Assembly (NCBI RefSeq): GCF_030580675.1
Contig: NZ_JAUQUB010000001.1
Span: 1,860,001 to 1,924,000, forward strand
Direction: 5' to 3'
Origin: Antiquaquibacter soli
GTDB taxonomy: Bacteria > Actinomycetota > Actinomycetes > Actinomycetales > Microbacteriaceae
DNA: 64,000 nt
Shown: in pieces, positions 8,528 through 17,749 of the stretch
How positions within the stretch are numbered: position 1 is the stretch's first letter
How the letters are laid out: each line of letters starts with the position of its first letter
Made by a program: the position numbers and the translations under genes
The notes under the pieces: generated by a model
Database searches by the model: none
What the model was told of the DNA's origin: nothing
The model's input: only the letters and a program-made list of their open reading frames with translations

Positions 8528-9108
8528 CGCTGCACCTGCTCGACCTCGTGAGCGGTCGCGGCGCGGTCCCCGATCTGATAGCGCACCTCGACGGTGGTCG
8601 AGTCGTTGATGAGGTCGAGGTGGTGCACGGTCACTCGGTGGACGCGGGCACCGAGCATCCGCTCGAGGGCCGCGCGCAGCGCCGTCTCATCCGTGTAGGC
8701 GGTGTCGAGCACGACGGTCTGCTGGCGGTAGCGGCGGAACAGCGCGGGGCTGTCTCCGATGGCGAGTGTCACGAGAAGGAGCGCCATGAGAGCGATCATG
8801 AGCGGACTCACGGTCGTCGTGAGGCCCGCGATGAGGCCCAGCGCTAGCGCGGCGAAGTAGTACGCGACCTCGTGCTGGGCGATCTCCGAGGAGCGGAGCC
8901 GGATGATCGACAGCACGCCGAACAGCCCGAGGCCGATCCCCACCCCGACCGCGGTGGTGCCGAGAACGGCGGAGACGGCGAGCACGCCGACGTTCACCAC
9001 GAGGTAGGCGACGACGAGGTCGCGGCGCCGGTGGCGGGGGAAGTAGAGGCCGAACGTCATCACGGCGATCGCGACGAGGTCGAGTGCGATCATGATCGCT
9101 TGGTCCAT
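8524..9108 (-). CDS. DUF4956 membrane protein
   Basis: A 194-residue protein with four to five membrane helices in the first 120 residues and a soluble C-terminal part. The segment GLFGVLSIIRLRSSEIAQHE between helices is the hallmark of the DUF4956 family, which recurs next to VTC-domain polymerases. A plausible role is a membrane partner or transporter for the polymer made by its neighbour; this is inference. It is the first gene of the three-gene operon. The ATG is preceded by AGGAG five bases upstream. Confidence 0.85.
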   Translation of the reverse strand: MDQAIMIALDLVAIAVMTFGLYFPRHRRRDLVVAYLVVNVGVLAVSAVLGTTAVGVGIGLGLFGVLSIIRLRSSEIAQHEVAYYFAALALGLIAGLTTTVSPLMIALMALLLVTLAIGDSPALFRRYRQQTVVLDTAYTDETALRAALERMLGARVHRVTVHHLDLINDSTTVEVRYQIGDRAATAHEVEQVQR

Positions 9109-9176
9109 GGTGGCTCCTGAGATGAACTGTCGGTGAACGGGACAGCACCATCAGGCCAGCCGAAGCTTTGCGGTTT

Positions 9177-10286
9177 CTATGACCGCTCTGGAGGGCCGCT
9201 CCGGGTTTGCGAGGGAGGTGTCTGGCCGAGAGCATCGAGCTCCCGTTGAGCGGACCGCAATCGGGACCGAGCCGCGAGGCGGCTCCACCACGGGGACGCG
9301 GCGAGGTCACGGCGGGCATCCCGCACGCGCACGCGCGCTGCAGTAAGAACAGCTTCGTGCTCCGCGAGCTCCTGGCGTCGCGCGAGCTCGAGAGGGCTGA
9401 GCCGCACGAGAGGCTCCCCGCGATCGGAGGCCCCGACCGCGATCCATGCGGCAGCGACGAGGGTGACGATGCTCGTCAACCGGAAGAACAGGAGGAGGCC
9501 GATGAATACGGCGAAGGTGGCCAGCAGCGGATTCCGAGTGGCACCGCCCGCGAGCAGCGAAGCGCCGAGTTGGAGGAGAAGGAGCGCGAGTCCACCGAGC
9601 AGCGAACCGCCCCACAGCCGTCTCCACCGGATCTGCGCCCGGGACAGGAAGCGGAACGTCGCCGCAAGAACGGCGGTGTTGAGCACGAGGACCAGCACGA
9701 GGCCCGAACCGCGAGCCAGGATCGTGTACCAGAGGGAGCCAGTGCTGAGGCCGAACCACGCGAAGACGACGTGGAGCGCCTCGGTGCTCGCGACAGAAAG
9801 ACCGGAAGCGACGATAAGGAGTGCGCCCAACACGAGTGAGACGAGGAGGTCGCGAGCCTTCATGAGGAAGTAGTTGCGCTTGTCCTTCGGCAGCCCGAAC
9901 ACCTGCCGGACGGACATGCGGGCGAAGGTCATCCAGCCGATCGCTGTCCAGATCAGCCCGGCAGCCGCGACGACACCCGTGACGCTCAGGATGCTCGAGC
10001 TCGCCGCGACGAGGTCGTCCGGGTCGATGACCCCCCGCTGCCCGAACAGCCCGGGGATCGCCGTGCTGAGGATCTCGACGAGGGACGCGAGAGTCTGCGG
10101 CTGGCCGGTGAGCCAGATGCCCGCGATCGAGAACCCCACGTAGGCAGCGGCGAACACGGCGAACAGGGACTGGTAGCTCATGCCCGCGGCGAGCAGGAGC
10201 CCGTTCTGGTCGAGGAAGTGCACCCACACCCGCACCGGGAAGCGCGATCGGCCCCAGTCCCACAGGGCGCGGATGCGGTCCCTCAT
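9177..10286 (-). CDS. YihY/BrkB-family inner membrane protein
   Basis: A 369-residue protein with about six membrane helices and a basic cytoplasmic C-terminal tail rich in Arg and Ala. The N-terminal LLLAAGMSYQSLFAVFAAAYVGFS region and the later GSLLGGLALLLLQLGASLLAGG..NPLLATFAVFIGLLLFFRL region match the YihY/BrkB (UPF0761) family. The family was once thought to be RNase BN and its real function is unclear. Its ATG overlaps the stop of the upstream HhH repair gene (ATGA), so the two genes are translationally coupled. Confidence 0.85.
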   Translation of the reverse strand: MRDRIRALWDWGRSRFPVRVWVHFLDQNGLLLAAGMSYQSLFAVFAAAYVGFSIAGIWLTGQPQTLASLVEILSTAIPGLFGQRGVIDPDDLVAASSSILSVTGVVAAAGLIWTAIGWMTFARMSVRQVFGLPKDKRNYFLMKARDLLVSLVLGALLIVASGLSVASTEALHVVFAWFGLSTGSLWYTILARGSGLVLVLVLNTAVLAATFRFLSRAQIRWRRLWGGSLLGGLALLLLQLGASLLAGGATRNPLLATFAVFIGLLLFFRLTSIVTLVAAAWIAVGASDRGEPLVRLSPLELARRQELAEHEAVLTAARVRVRDARRDLAASPWWSRLAARSRLRSAQRELDALGQTPPSQTRSGPPERS

Positions 10287-10852
10287 TTCGCCTTGGCTGC
10301 CGCCTTCGCCGCCTTCTTCGCCTCTCGCACGCGGGCGAGCGACTCGGCGTCGACGATGTCCGCTACAGACATGCTGGAGCCGTCGGCACCGTACGGAGCG
10401 GATGCCTCACGCCATCCCGCTCCGGTGAAGCCGTATTGCTTGCCGAGCAGGGCGAGGAAGATCTTCGCCTTCTGCTCGCCGAAGCCCGGGAGGGTGCGGA
10501 GTCGCTTATAGACCTCCGCCCCGTCGGGGGCGCCGCGCGTCCAGACGGCGGACGCGTCGCCATCCCAGTCGTCGACGAGCTTCTGCGCGAGCGCCTGCAG
10601 TCGCTCGGCCATCGACCCCGGGAAGCGGTGCACCGCGGGCGATTCCTTGAAGGCCGCGAGGAGCTTCTCGGGGTCGGTCCCGGCGATGGCCGCCGGGCTC
10701 AGACCGCCGAGCCGCTCGTCGATCTTCGCCGGGCCGGCGAACGCGGTCTCCATCGTCACCTGCTGGTCGAGCAGCATCCCGGTGAGGAGGGCGAACGGGT
10801 TCGTCGTCAGCAGGTCGTCGGCGACCGGGTCGCCGGTGATGTGGAGCGCCAT
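10283..10852 (-). CDS. HhH-GPD-type base-excision repair protein
   Basis: A 189-residue protein of the actinobacterial HhH-GPD-like group. It begins MALHITGDPVADDLL, has the conserved ALLTGMLLDQQVTMETAFAGP segment near residue 20-40, and a helix-hairpin-helix LRTLPGFGEQKAKIFLALLG near 118-138, the DNA-backbone-binding element of the endonuclease III superfamily. I do not see the expected catalytic Asp about 15-20 residues after the hairpin, so glycosylase activity is uncertain. The C-terminus is Lys/Ala-rich. It ends in an ATGA overlap with the YihY-like gene. Confidence 0.75.
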   Translation of the reverse strand: MALHITGDPVADDLLTTNPFALLTGMLLDQQVTMETAFAGPAKIDERLGGLSPAAIAGTDPEKLLAAFKESPAVHRFPGSMAERLQALAQKLVDDWDGDASAVWTRGAPDGAEVYKRLRTLPGFGEQKAKIFLALLGKQYGFTGAGWREASAPYGADGSSMSVADIVDAESLARVREAKKAAKAAAKAK

Positions 10853-10872
10853 GGCTTCAGTCTTGCAGAGGA

Positions 10873-11682
10873 TCAGCGCAGGTAGCAGTCCACGATCAGG
10901 TCGCCCCGGGCATCCCGCAGCTGGTCGAGGAGCCGGTCGATGACACGGTGGGAGATGCCCGAGGCCGAGACATCCCGGGGGCCGAGCGAATGGAGTTTGC
11001 CCGTGCGGATTCGCACCACTTCCCACCCGGCGCTGCGCAGCGCGCGGTCCTTCCGGAGGTCGACCGCCTCGCGGCGCCCGACGTGCTCGAGGCCGTCGCG
11101 ACCCGTGGAGTCGTACTCGATCGCGACCTTGAGCTCGGGGATCACGATGTCGGGCCACACCTCGAGGTGCTCGAAGAACGGCTGCTTCACCCGCACCGCG
11201 TTCATGCCCTGCGTGAACTCAAGGCGGTCGGCGAGGCGCTGGTGCAGGTCGCCCTCGACCGCGGATGCACGCCGCGGGGCGCACTCGCTCGAGAACGCCT
11301 CCCCCACCGCGAATCGGGTCGCGATGGACGAGGAGCACAGCGGGCGGGCGCGCGGCTTCTCCGTGCGCGGGGGCCGGCCGGTGGCATCCACCGTGCACTC
11401 GGGGCACCACGTCGATCGGCGACGGCTCCGGCCGGGGCGCTGGCGCTGCTCCCACGGGGTCGCGACGAACGTATGCCCGACCTCGCACTGCCAGAGCAGC
11501 CACACGTCCGCGGCGGGCGGCACCTGGGTGAGCGCGACGCCGAAATTGAGGTCGGGATGGTACTGCCGCACGAGCACCGGATAGCGTTCCCAATCCGCCC
11601 GGAACTGCCCCACGGCGTAGGGCAGCGCGACGCCTTTGGAGCGCTGTCGGCGCTGCCACCACCACTGAACCTGCTCGGGCAC
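10873..11682 (-). CDS. zinc-ribbon protein with Vsr/DUF559-like nuclease domain
   Basis: A 269-residue fusion. The N-terminal half has Trp-rich repeats (YPVLVRQYHPDLN, WLLWQCEVGHTF) and a CPEC knuckle at about residue 93-96, typical of the treble-clef zinc-ribbon domains found with nucleases. The C-terminal half has the core of a Vsr/DUF559 PD-(D/E)XK-like fold: WPDIVIPELKVAIEYD followed by DLRKDRALRSAGWEVVRIR. It may cleave or bind DNA; a specific substrate is not evident. The GTG start follows TAGCCT (11689-11694) by six bases, suggesting a leaderless transcript. It is a single-gene unit, 20 bases from the HhH repair gene. Confidence 0.7.
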   Translation of the reverse strand: MPEQVQWWWQRRQRSKGVALPYAVGQFRADWERYPVLVRQYHPDLNFGVALTQVPPAADVWLLWQCEVGHTFVATPWEQRQRPGRSRRRSTWCPECTVDATGRPPRTEKPRARPLCSSSIATRFAVGEAFSSECAPRRASAVEGDLHQRLADRLEFTQGMNAVRVKQPFFEHLEVWPDIVIPELKVAIEYDSTGRDGLEHVGRREAVDLRKDRALRSAGWEVVRIRTGKLHSLGPRDVSASGISHRVIDRLLDQLRDARGDLIVDCYLR

Positions 11683-11714
11683 GCGCTCAGGCTACGTCGA
11701 CCCGCCGACGCTCC

Positions 11715-12005
11715 TCACCTGGCGAGCTCGAGCTCCACCTCGACGGTCGATCCGAGCTCGATGGCGTGCTTCTCGCGCACCGATTTCTTGATCGCGAGCG
11801 AGTAGAGCCCGTCGCTGCTGGGGAAGATCGACGTCGCCCACCTCGTCGTGCCGATGCGCACGCGCACCCTGACCGAGTCCCAGCCGGCGGGCGGGTGCGG
11901 CAGCTCCGCGATCTCCTCGCTGATCTCCGCCGGCACGTGCACGAACACCCACAGGTCGCGCCGCGCCTCCCAGCGCCAGGTGGTCGCGGTGAACGTCCAG
12001 CTCAC
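11715..12005 (-). CDS. DUF1905 protein
   Basis: A 96-residue protein matching DUF1905: SWTFTATTWRWEARRDLWVF at the start, then WDSVRVRVRIGTTRWATSIFP and a closing EKHAIELGSTVEVELELAR. The fold is a small beta barrel of unknown function. Translation starts at a GTG whose last two bases are part of the stop codon of the MFS gene upstream (GTGA overlap), which fixes the start and implies translational coupling. It is the last gene of the esterase-MFS-DUF1905 operon. Confidence 0.8.
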   Translation of the reverse strand: MSWTFTATTWRWEARRDLWVFVHVPAEISEEIAELPHPPAGWDSVRVRVRIGTTRWATSIFPSSDGLYSLAIKKSVREKHAIELGSTVEVELELAR

Positions 12006-13357
12006 GGTTGCGCCCTGACGCGCCAGGCCACGGGCAGGGTGAGCAGCACGAGAGCGGCGCCGAGCACGAACACCGCGGTGAAGCCGGCACCCTCGACGCC
12101 GCCGAACGCCGAGAAGAGCAGGCCCGCGATCGCAATGGATGACGCGGCTCCCGCGAGATCGGCGATCGACATCGCCCCCGAGTTGAAGCCCTGCTCCCCC
12201 GGCGCCGAGTGGGCGAGGACGACGGTGCTCACGCGAGGGTAGATGAGCCCCATGCCGACCCCCGCGACGAGCCAGCCGATGGCAGCGATCGGCGGCGCCA
12301 GCCAGAGCAGGGTCGTCGTGAGCTGCCACAGCAGCCCCGTCACCGCGAGCACCGTGCCGAGCCGGAGGGTCGCCTCGTGACCGACCCGGTCACCCAACCG
12401 ACCCTGCACCTCGGAGCTCACCGCCCAGGCGACCCCGCCCACGGTCAGGATGAGTCCCGCGGCCCACGGCTGATAGTCGAATCGCTCCTGGAACAGCAGC
12501 GGCTGGAAGGCCTCGACGGCGAAGAACGCCGACGCCACGACTCCGCGCAGGGCGATCGCCGCCGGCATGCCGCGGGCCGCGCGGAACGTCCCGCGCGGAA
12601 AGAGCGGCCTCAGAGCCACGAACGCGACGCCGAGCGCCCCCACCGCGACGGGCCAGGCGAGCGGACCGAGCTCGCCGGCGAGGCTGACCCCGAGCACGCC
12701 CACGGCGGCCACGAGGGACAGGGGCACGATCCAGCGAGAGCTCGTGGCATCCGCTCCGTGCTCGGGCATCCTCAGCAGGGTCAGCACCGACGGGATGATC
12801 GCACCCGCCGCGATGAGCACCAGCACTCCCACCCCGAGGAACACCCAGTGCCAGCTGAGCGTGTCCGCGATGAGCCCCGCGAGAACCGGGCCGATGAGCG
12901 AGGGGATGAGCCACACCGTCGCGAACAGTCCGAAGATCCGCGGATGCAGCGACGCCGGGTACAACCGGGCGACCACGACGTAGAGCGCGACATTGATGGC
13001 CCCCGAGCCGAGCCCCTGGAAGAACCGGCCGACGACGAAGACCTCCATGTGCGCCGCCGACCCCGAGAGCACGAGTCCCACGAGGAACACCAGGATGCCC
13101 GCCAGCAGCGGTCGCGCGGGCCCGGCCCGGTCCGCCCAAAAGCCGCCCGCGACCGTGCCCACGATCGAGGCGGCGAGGGTGGCGGAGAACGCGAGCGCGT
13201 ACAGCGCCTGGCCGTCGAGCTCCCGACTGACCGTCGGCATGATCGTCGTCACCGCGAGGGACTCGAACGCCCCGAGGAAGATGAGGACGCTCGAACCGAC
13301 CGTCGTCCACAGCAGGGCAGGCGACAGGAGCCCCTGCGGGGCGGGGGTGGTGCTCAT
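12002..13357 (-). CDS. MFS transporter, drug-efflux type
   Basis: A 451-residue major facilitator with about 14 hydrophobic segments. The first helix carries SSVLIFLGAFESLAVTTIMPTVS, a signature of EmrB/QacA-type proton-driven exporters, and the loop 2-3 motif appears as GGFWADRAGPARPLL. Substrate is unknown. The ATG at 13357 is chosen because it lies 7 bases after the stop of the esterase gene and begins directly before helix 1; upstream codons encode an Arg/Ser-rich shadow. It overlaps the DUF1905 gene by 4 bases. Confidence 0.85.
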   Translation of the reverse strand: MSTTPAPQGLLSPALLWTTVGSSVLIFLGAFESLAVTTIMPTVSRELDGQALYALAFSATLAASIVGTVAGGFWADRAGPARPLLAGILVFLVGLVLSGSAAHMEVFVVGRFFQGLGSGAINVALYVVVARLYPASLHPRIFGLFATVWLIPSLIGPVLAGLIADTLSWHWVFLGVGVLVLIAAGAIIPSVLTLLRMPEHGADATSSRWIVPLSLVAAVGVLGVSLAGELGPLAWPVAVGALGVAFVALRPLFPRGTFRAARGMPAAIALRGVVASAFFAVEAFQPLLFQERFDYQPWAAGLILTVGGVAWAVSSEVQGRLGDRVGHEATLRLGTVLAVTGLLWQLTTTLLWLAPPIAAIGWLVAGVGMGLIYPRVSTVVLAHSAPGEQGFNSGAMSIADLAGAASSIAIAGLLFSAFGGVEGAGFTAVFVLGAALVLLTLPVAWRVRAQP

Positions 13358-13364
13358 GGTGCTT

Positions 13365-14387
13365 CTATCTCGTGACGTCGGCCAGGAAGTCGATCGTGGA
13401 CTGCAGCGCGGTGCGGGCATCCTCGAAGTCCAGGTGGAACTGGTATTCGTGCGGGAGCGCGGGCTCGTGGTCTTCAGGATAGAAGACGCCCGTGACATCC
13501 ACTCCGAGCGAGTCGAGCTTCTCGGCGAGCGGCTGCGACTGCGTCGGGGTGAGGGGGTCGGCGTTGCCGCCGGAGATCCACGTGCGAGGGAAGTCGGCGG
13601 TGACGTAGTCGAGCGTCGACATCTCCTGCGCGCCCGGCGTGTTCGACCAGTCCTTCTCCCCCAGGTAGGCCCACAGCGCGATGCGGAACCCCCAGCCGCC
13701 GATGCCCGGGGCGTTCGGGATGCCGCTGACGTCGTAGATGCCGCAATTGAGGATCACGGCGCGCAACTGCTCCGCCGCGAGCGCTGGCTCGATGCCGAGC
13801 TCGCTCGCGTAGGACGGGTTGGTGGTGAGCACCGCGAGCTGGCTCGTGAGGTTCGCCCCCGCCGAGTCGCCGGCGATGACGATGCGGTCGGCGTCGATGC
13901 CGAGCTCTTCGGCGTGGCCGACGAGATAGGCGAGTGCGTCGTTGAGCTGCGTGATCGCGGTCGGGTACACCGCCTCGGGGGCCACGGTGTAGTTGAGGCT
14001 CACGGTCGTGTACCCCTCGTTCGCGAGGATGCGGGCGTACGGGTCGACGTTGGAGGATTGGCCGGATATCCACGCACCGCCGTGGATCCACACCACTGTC
14101 GGCAGGGCGCCCTCGGCGGACTCGGGGCGGAAGAGGTCGAACGTCTCGTTCTCGTGGTCGCCGTACGCGAGGCCGAGCTGCGCGGTCACACCCGAAGTGG
14201 GCGCATACGGCTGCATCTCGGCGACGGTGTCGTTCGCGCCCTTCTCGAAGAGCGCGCGGATCATGAGGGCCGCCGGCCAGGGGCTCACGAACCACCACAC
14301 CGTTGCGGCGACGCCGAGCCCTAGTGCGACGACCGGGATCCAATGGCGCTTGTACGAGATCCAGCTCTTCTTCTCAACCCCCGACAT
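13365..14387 (-). CDS. alpha/beta-hydrolase esterase with membrane anchor
   Basis: A 340-residue protein with an N-terminal membrane helix (about residues 17-36) and an Abhydrolase_3/HSL-like domain. Oxyanion motif VVWIHGGAWISG, nucleophile elbow GDSAGAN (Ser), probable acid in SGGNADPLTPTQ, and catalytic His in LPHEYQFHLD near the end. Such enzymes hydrolyse short-chain esters or deacylate glycans; the substrate here is unknown. It heads an operon with an MFS exporter and DUF1905. The ATG follows TAGAGT (14394-14399) by six bases, a leaderless promoter arrangement. Confidence 0.85.
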   Translation of the reverse strand: MSGVEKKSWISYKRHWIPVVALGLGVAATVWWFVSPWPAALMIRALFEKGANDTVAEMQPYAPTSGVTAQLGLAYGDHENETFDLFRPESAEGALPTVVWIHGGAWISGQSSNVDPYARILANEGYTTVSLNYTVAPEAVYPTAITQLNDALAYLVGHAEELGIDADRIVIAGDSAGANLTSQLAVLTTNPSYASELGIEPALAAEQLRAVILNCGIYDVSGIPNAPGIGGWGFRIALWAYLGEKDWSNTPGAQEMSTLDYVTADFPRTWISGGNADPLTPTQSQPLAEKLDSLGVDVTGVFYPEDHEPALPHEYQFHLDFEDARTALQSTIDFLADVTR

Positions 14388-14463
14388 ATCTTCACTCTAG
14401 GGGTGGAGCGCCCTCGGCGACCCCAGAACCGCGCCCGCCTGTCGCGAAGGGATGCGACTCGCG

Positions 14464-16230
14464 TCACCCGGCGATGATTCGGCGAATCGTCTCCACGGGC
14501 AGCTTCGGCACCCGGTTCTCGTCGCACAGCCCATTGACTTCCTGCGCCGTGTCCGTGAGCTGCGTGTAACAGAACCCCACGACGTGCTCGGACTGCCTGA
14601 TCGCCCCGACGACCGCAGCGAGCCGCTCCTCGTAACCGGCCGCGTCCGCCGCATCGCTGTATCCCCAGCCGTCGGCGTGCGCGGCCCCGGTCTCGAAGCG
14701 CACGCCGCCGAACTCCGTGACCATGATGGGCGGCGTGAGGGCGGGAGAGGGGGCGACCGACATCGGCCTCCCGTGCGGACCTCGGCCGGCGAGCATCCGG
14801 CTGATGCGCTCTGCCGAGGAGTAGCGCTCCCGTAGCACCTCGCCGTCGCCCTCGTAGTCGTGAACAGTCACCAGGTCGGAGCCCGTGTGCTCCCAGCCGT
14901 CGTTCGCGATCACGGGGCGCGACGGATCGAGGGCGCGCGTGAGGTCGGCGAGGGCACGCGAGAACGCCGCCTGAGCGGGATCGGCCGACACCTCCTGGAT
15001 GCCCCACGACTCGTTGAAGGGGACCCACACGAGGATCGACGGATGCGACTGCTGCGCCCGCACGATGGCCGCCCACTCGCTCGAGTACAGGTCCACGGCG
15101 CGGGAGGAGAACTCGTACGCCGCCGCGGCCTCGGCCCAGACCGCGAGGCCGAGCCGGTCGCACCAGTAGAGGAATCGAGGGTCCTCGACCTTCTGGTGGA
15201 TGCGAATCGCGTTGAACCCGAGCCGCAGGGCGAGCTCGACCTCCGCGCGCATTGCCGCGTCCGAGGGCGGCGTGTAGTGAGTATCGGGCCAGTACCCCTG
15301 CTCCAGCACCGAGCGCATGACGAAGGGGCGGTCGTTGAGCACGAGGCGTCCACCGTCGACGCGCACCGTACGCAAGCCGAGGTACGACTCCACGCGATCT
15401 CCGGTCGAGAGGCCGACGACGGCGTCGACGAGGCGCGGCCGCGAGGGCGACCACAACAGCTCGTCCGCCCCCTGTCCGTTGCGGAGGGCGGCGATCGGCA
15501 CGTCGACGACGACGCGCGGGGTGTCCGCCTCGATCGAGAGCGCGGCCAGCCTGGCGCCGTCCAGCTCGAGCTCGACGGACACCGTCAGGGGCTGCGGCGG
15601 ACGCGCGCTGAGCTCGATCTCCGCATGGACGGTCCCGCGAGAGAGGTCGGGAGTCCAGACCAGCCTCGAGATGCGCACAGCAGGCGCGGCCTCGAGCCAG
15701 ACCGATCTCCAGATCCCGGTCGTGCGGTGGTACCAGATCGAGTGCGGCTGAGCGTGCCAGTCCTGCTTGCCGCGAGGGAGTGCCACATCGAGGGGGTCGT
15801 CCTCGGCTCGCACGACGACGACGTGCACGTCGCCCTCGAGCGCGTCCGTAATGTCTACCTCGAACGAGGTCTGGCCGCCGACGTGGTGCGCCACGTGCGT
15901 CCCGTCGACCCAGACGTCGGCAGTGTGGTCCACCGCTCCCACGTGCAGGATGACGCGCTCCCCCTGCACGCCCAGTCCCGCGGCCGAGAGCTGCGTCGCC
16001 GTCACTTCCCGCCGGTACCAGACGACCGGGTGGAACCCGGTGTCCCCGATGCCCGAGGCCGGCGCCTCCGGGGCGAACGGCACGATGATCGTCGTGCTGA
16101 AGGCCGCGGCATCCTCGAACCATCGCTCCGCGCGGCCGACGTCGCCATCGTCATGCGCGAATCCCCACGCCCCGTCGAGCAGTTCGACCTGCGCTCGACG
16201 CAGCTGTGGGCTCGGGTGGGTCTCGGTCAC
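14464..16230 (-). CDS. glycoside hydrolase family 2 protein
   Basis: A 588-residue enzyme of the beta-galactosidase/beta-glucuronidase family. N-terminal sugar-binding beta-sandwich ([19 protein letters not shown]), immunoglobulin-like middle domain, then TIM barrel with [10 protein letters not shown], the acid/base in VPFNESWG (Glu about residue 407) and the nucleophile in VTEFGG (Glu about 506). It lacks the long C-terminal domains of LacZ. The GTG at 16230 overlaps the ThuA-like stop (GTGA) and follows GGGGATGG by eight bases; an ATG 12 bases upstream is the alternative. No signal peptide, so it acts on imported glycosides. It is the last gene of the sugar operon. Confidence 0.85.
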   Translation of the reverse strand: MTETHPSPQLRRAQVELLDGAWGFAHDDGDVGRAERWFEDAAAFSTTIIVPFAPEAPASGIGDTGFHPVVWYRREVTATQLSAAGLGVQGERVILHVGAVDHTADVWVDGTHVAHHVGGQTSFEVDITDALEGDVHVVVVRAEDDPLDVALPRGKQDWHAQPHSIWYHRTTGIWRSVWLEAAPAVRISRLVWTPDLSRGTVHAEIELSARPPQPLTVSVELELDGARLAALSIEADTPRVVVDVPIAALRNGQGADELLWSPSRPRLVDAVVGLSTGDRVESYLGLRTVRVDGGRLVLNDRPFVMRSVLEQGYWPDTHYTPPSDAAMRAEVELALRLGFNAIRIHQKVEDPRFLYWCDRLGLAVWAEAAAAYEFSSRAVDLYSSEWAAIVRAQQSHPSILVWVPFNESWGIQEVSADPAQAAFSRALADLTRALDPSRPVIANDGWEHTGSDLVTVHDYEGDGEVLRERYSSAERISRMLAGRGPHGRPMSVAPSPALTPPIMVTEFGGVRFETGAAHADGWGYSDAADAAGYEERLAAVVGAIRQSEHVVGFCYTQLTDTAQEVNGLCDENRVPKLPVETIRRIIAG

Positions 16231-16958
16231 GGGGCGAACCATCCCCGCTTCGGGTTGGAGACCGCCGGCAAAGCCGTGCCCGGGGCGGGCGCAGCCCACT
16301 CCACACCGTTCGCGAGCACACGACGCACGTCGGGGTGGAAGTACACCGGGTAGGCCTCGTCGCCGGGACTGAAGTAGAACACCTTGCCCGCTCCCCGCGT
16401 GAACGTGACTCCCGAGCGGAAGACCTCGCCACCCTCGAACGAGCTCATGAACACCAGGTCGTCGGGGTCGGGGATGTCGAAGAGCTCGCCGTACATCTCC
16501 TGGTGCTCGATGACGAGAGGATGCGGGACCCCCTGGGCGATCGGGTGCGACGGCTTGAGCGTCCACACGAGCTCCCGCTCGCCCTCGTTGCGCCAGGCGA
16601 GTGAGCAGGTCGTACCCATGAGGTCGATGAAGATCTTCGAGAAGTGTCCGGAGTGGAGCACGATGAGCCCCATCCCGCCGAGCACACGCTGCCGCACCCG
16701 TGCCACGACGTCATCGCGGACCTGGTCGTGGGCGATGTGTCCCCACCACAGCAGTACGTCGGTCTCCGCGAGCACGTCGGCCGAGAGCCCGTGCTCCTCA
16801 TCGGTGTCGAGAGTCGCCGTCGAGATCGAGGCGTCGGGCAGCAGCGCGGCGAGGCCGTCGGCGATCGCCCCGTGGATTCCCGTCGGGTAGCGCGCCGCGA
16901 TATCCGGGTTGATCTGCTCGTGGCGGCCCTCGTTCCAGACCAGGATGCGCAGGCTCAT
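16227..16958 (-). CDS. ThuA-like protein
   Basis: A 243-residue cytoplasmic protein of the ThuA family (glutamine-amidotransferase-like fold). It begins [12 protein letters not shown], then [25 protein letters not shown] and late [26 protein letters not shown], all typical. In rhizobia ThuA and ThuB act on trehalose and related disaccharides through 3-keto intermediates. Here it lies between a TIM-barrel isomerase and a GH2 enzyme, overlapping both by four bases, which supports a role in processing an imported, possibly oxidised, glycoside. Confidence 0.85.
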   Translation of the reverse strand: MSLRILVWNEGRHEQINPDIAARYPTGIHGAIADGLAALLPDASISTATLDTDEEHGLSADVLAETDVLLWWGHIAHDQVRDDVVARVRQRVLGGMGLIVLHSGHFSKIFIDLMGTTCSLAWRNEGERELVWTLKPSHPIAQGVPHPLVIEHQEMYGELFDIPDPDDLVFMSSFEGGEVFRSGVTFTRGAGKVFYFSPGDEAYPVYFHPDVRRVLANGVEWAAPAPGTALPAVSNPKRGWFAP

Positions 16959-17749
16959 CGCTTCAGCAGCTTCGAGACTCGGGGCAGCACGTCGCGGGCG
17001 GGCCCGGACAGCCGGCATTCCATGGCGAGCCAGCCGTCGTACCCGATGTCCTCGAGCGCGGTGAGCGTCTCGTCCCAGTCGTAGTGCCCGGCTCCCGGCT
17101 CCAATCGGTTCGAGTCGCCGAGCTGCACGTGGTGGATGCGGTCGCCCGCCGTCCGGATGGCCGCGCCGATGTCCGACTCCTCGATGTTCATGTGCCAGGT
17201 GTCGGCGACCACCGACAGGCCGGGCGACGCCACCTCATCGACGTACCACGACGAGTCCGCGAGGGTGTTGACGACGAAGTCCTCGAAGCGGTTGAGCGGC
17301 TCGAGGAAGAGCTCGACTCCGTGCTCCTCGGCGTGAGCCGCGACCTCCGTGAGCGCCTCGAGGAGCAGTTGTCGCGACTCCTCATCGCCGCGCGGCGGCG
17401 TGAAGGGCGGGAGGTGCCTCGAGAACAGCCCGAAGGCGTGGGGCGCGACGAACCCGATCCCGCCGGCTTTCGCCAGGCTCGAGAGCATCGCCTTCTGCTC
17501 GTCGATGGCGGCGCGGCGACGGTCCGGATCGAAGTCGCCCATGAAGAAGTCGACGTGCGCGACGGCCGAGGGCATCACTACGCCGGCCGCTCGAGCCGCG
17601 ACGAGCTCGTCCTCCCGACCGACGAAGACGCCGTTGCCGCGACCCGACAGCTCGATGCCGTCGAACCCCACGGACAGCGCGAACTGCATCTTCTCGACGA
17701 GGGTCTCTCCCTCGCACGTCGACTCCTGAGCCGCGAGCCGGAACGCCAT
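16955..17749 (-). CDS. sugar phosphate isomerase/epimerase-like TIM-barrel protein
   Basis: A 264-residue AP-endonuclease-2/xylose-isomerase-like barrel. Metal-ligand positions are visible: [13 protein letters not shown] (Glu), [12 protein letters not shown] (Asp, His), [10 protein letters not shown] (His) and LAMECRLSG (Glu). This family covers isomerases, epimerases and 3-keto-glycoside lyases or dehydratases. It overlaps the MDR dehydrogenase by one base (TGATG) and the ThuA-like gene by four. Its substrate is presumably the product of the dehydrogenase; that is inference. Confidence 0.85.
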   Translation of the reverse strand: MAFRLAAQESTCEGETLVEKMQFALSVGFDGIELSGRGNGVFVGREDELVAARAAGVVMPSAVAHVDFFMGDFDPDRRRAAIDEQKAMLSSLAKAGGIGFVAPHAFGLFSRHLPPFTPPRGDEESRQLLLEALTEVAAHAEEHGVELFLEPLNRFEDFVVNTLADSSWYVDEVASPGLSVVADTWHMNIEESDIGAAIRTAGDRIHHVQLGDSNRLEPGAGHYDWDETLTALEDIGYDGWLAMECRLSGPARDVLPRVSKLLKR

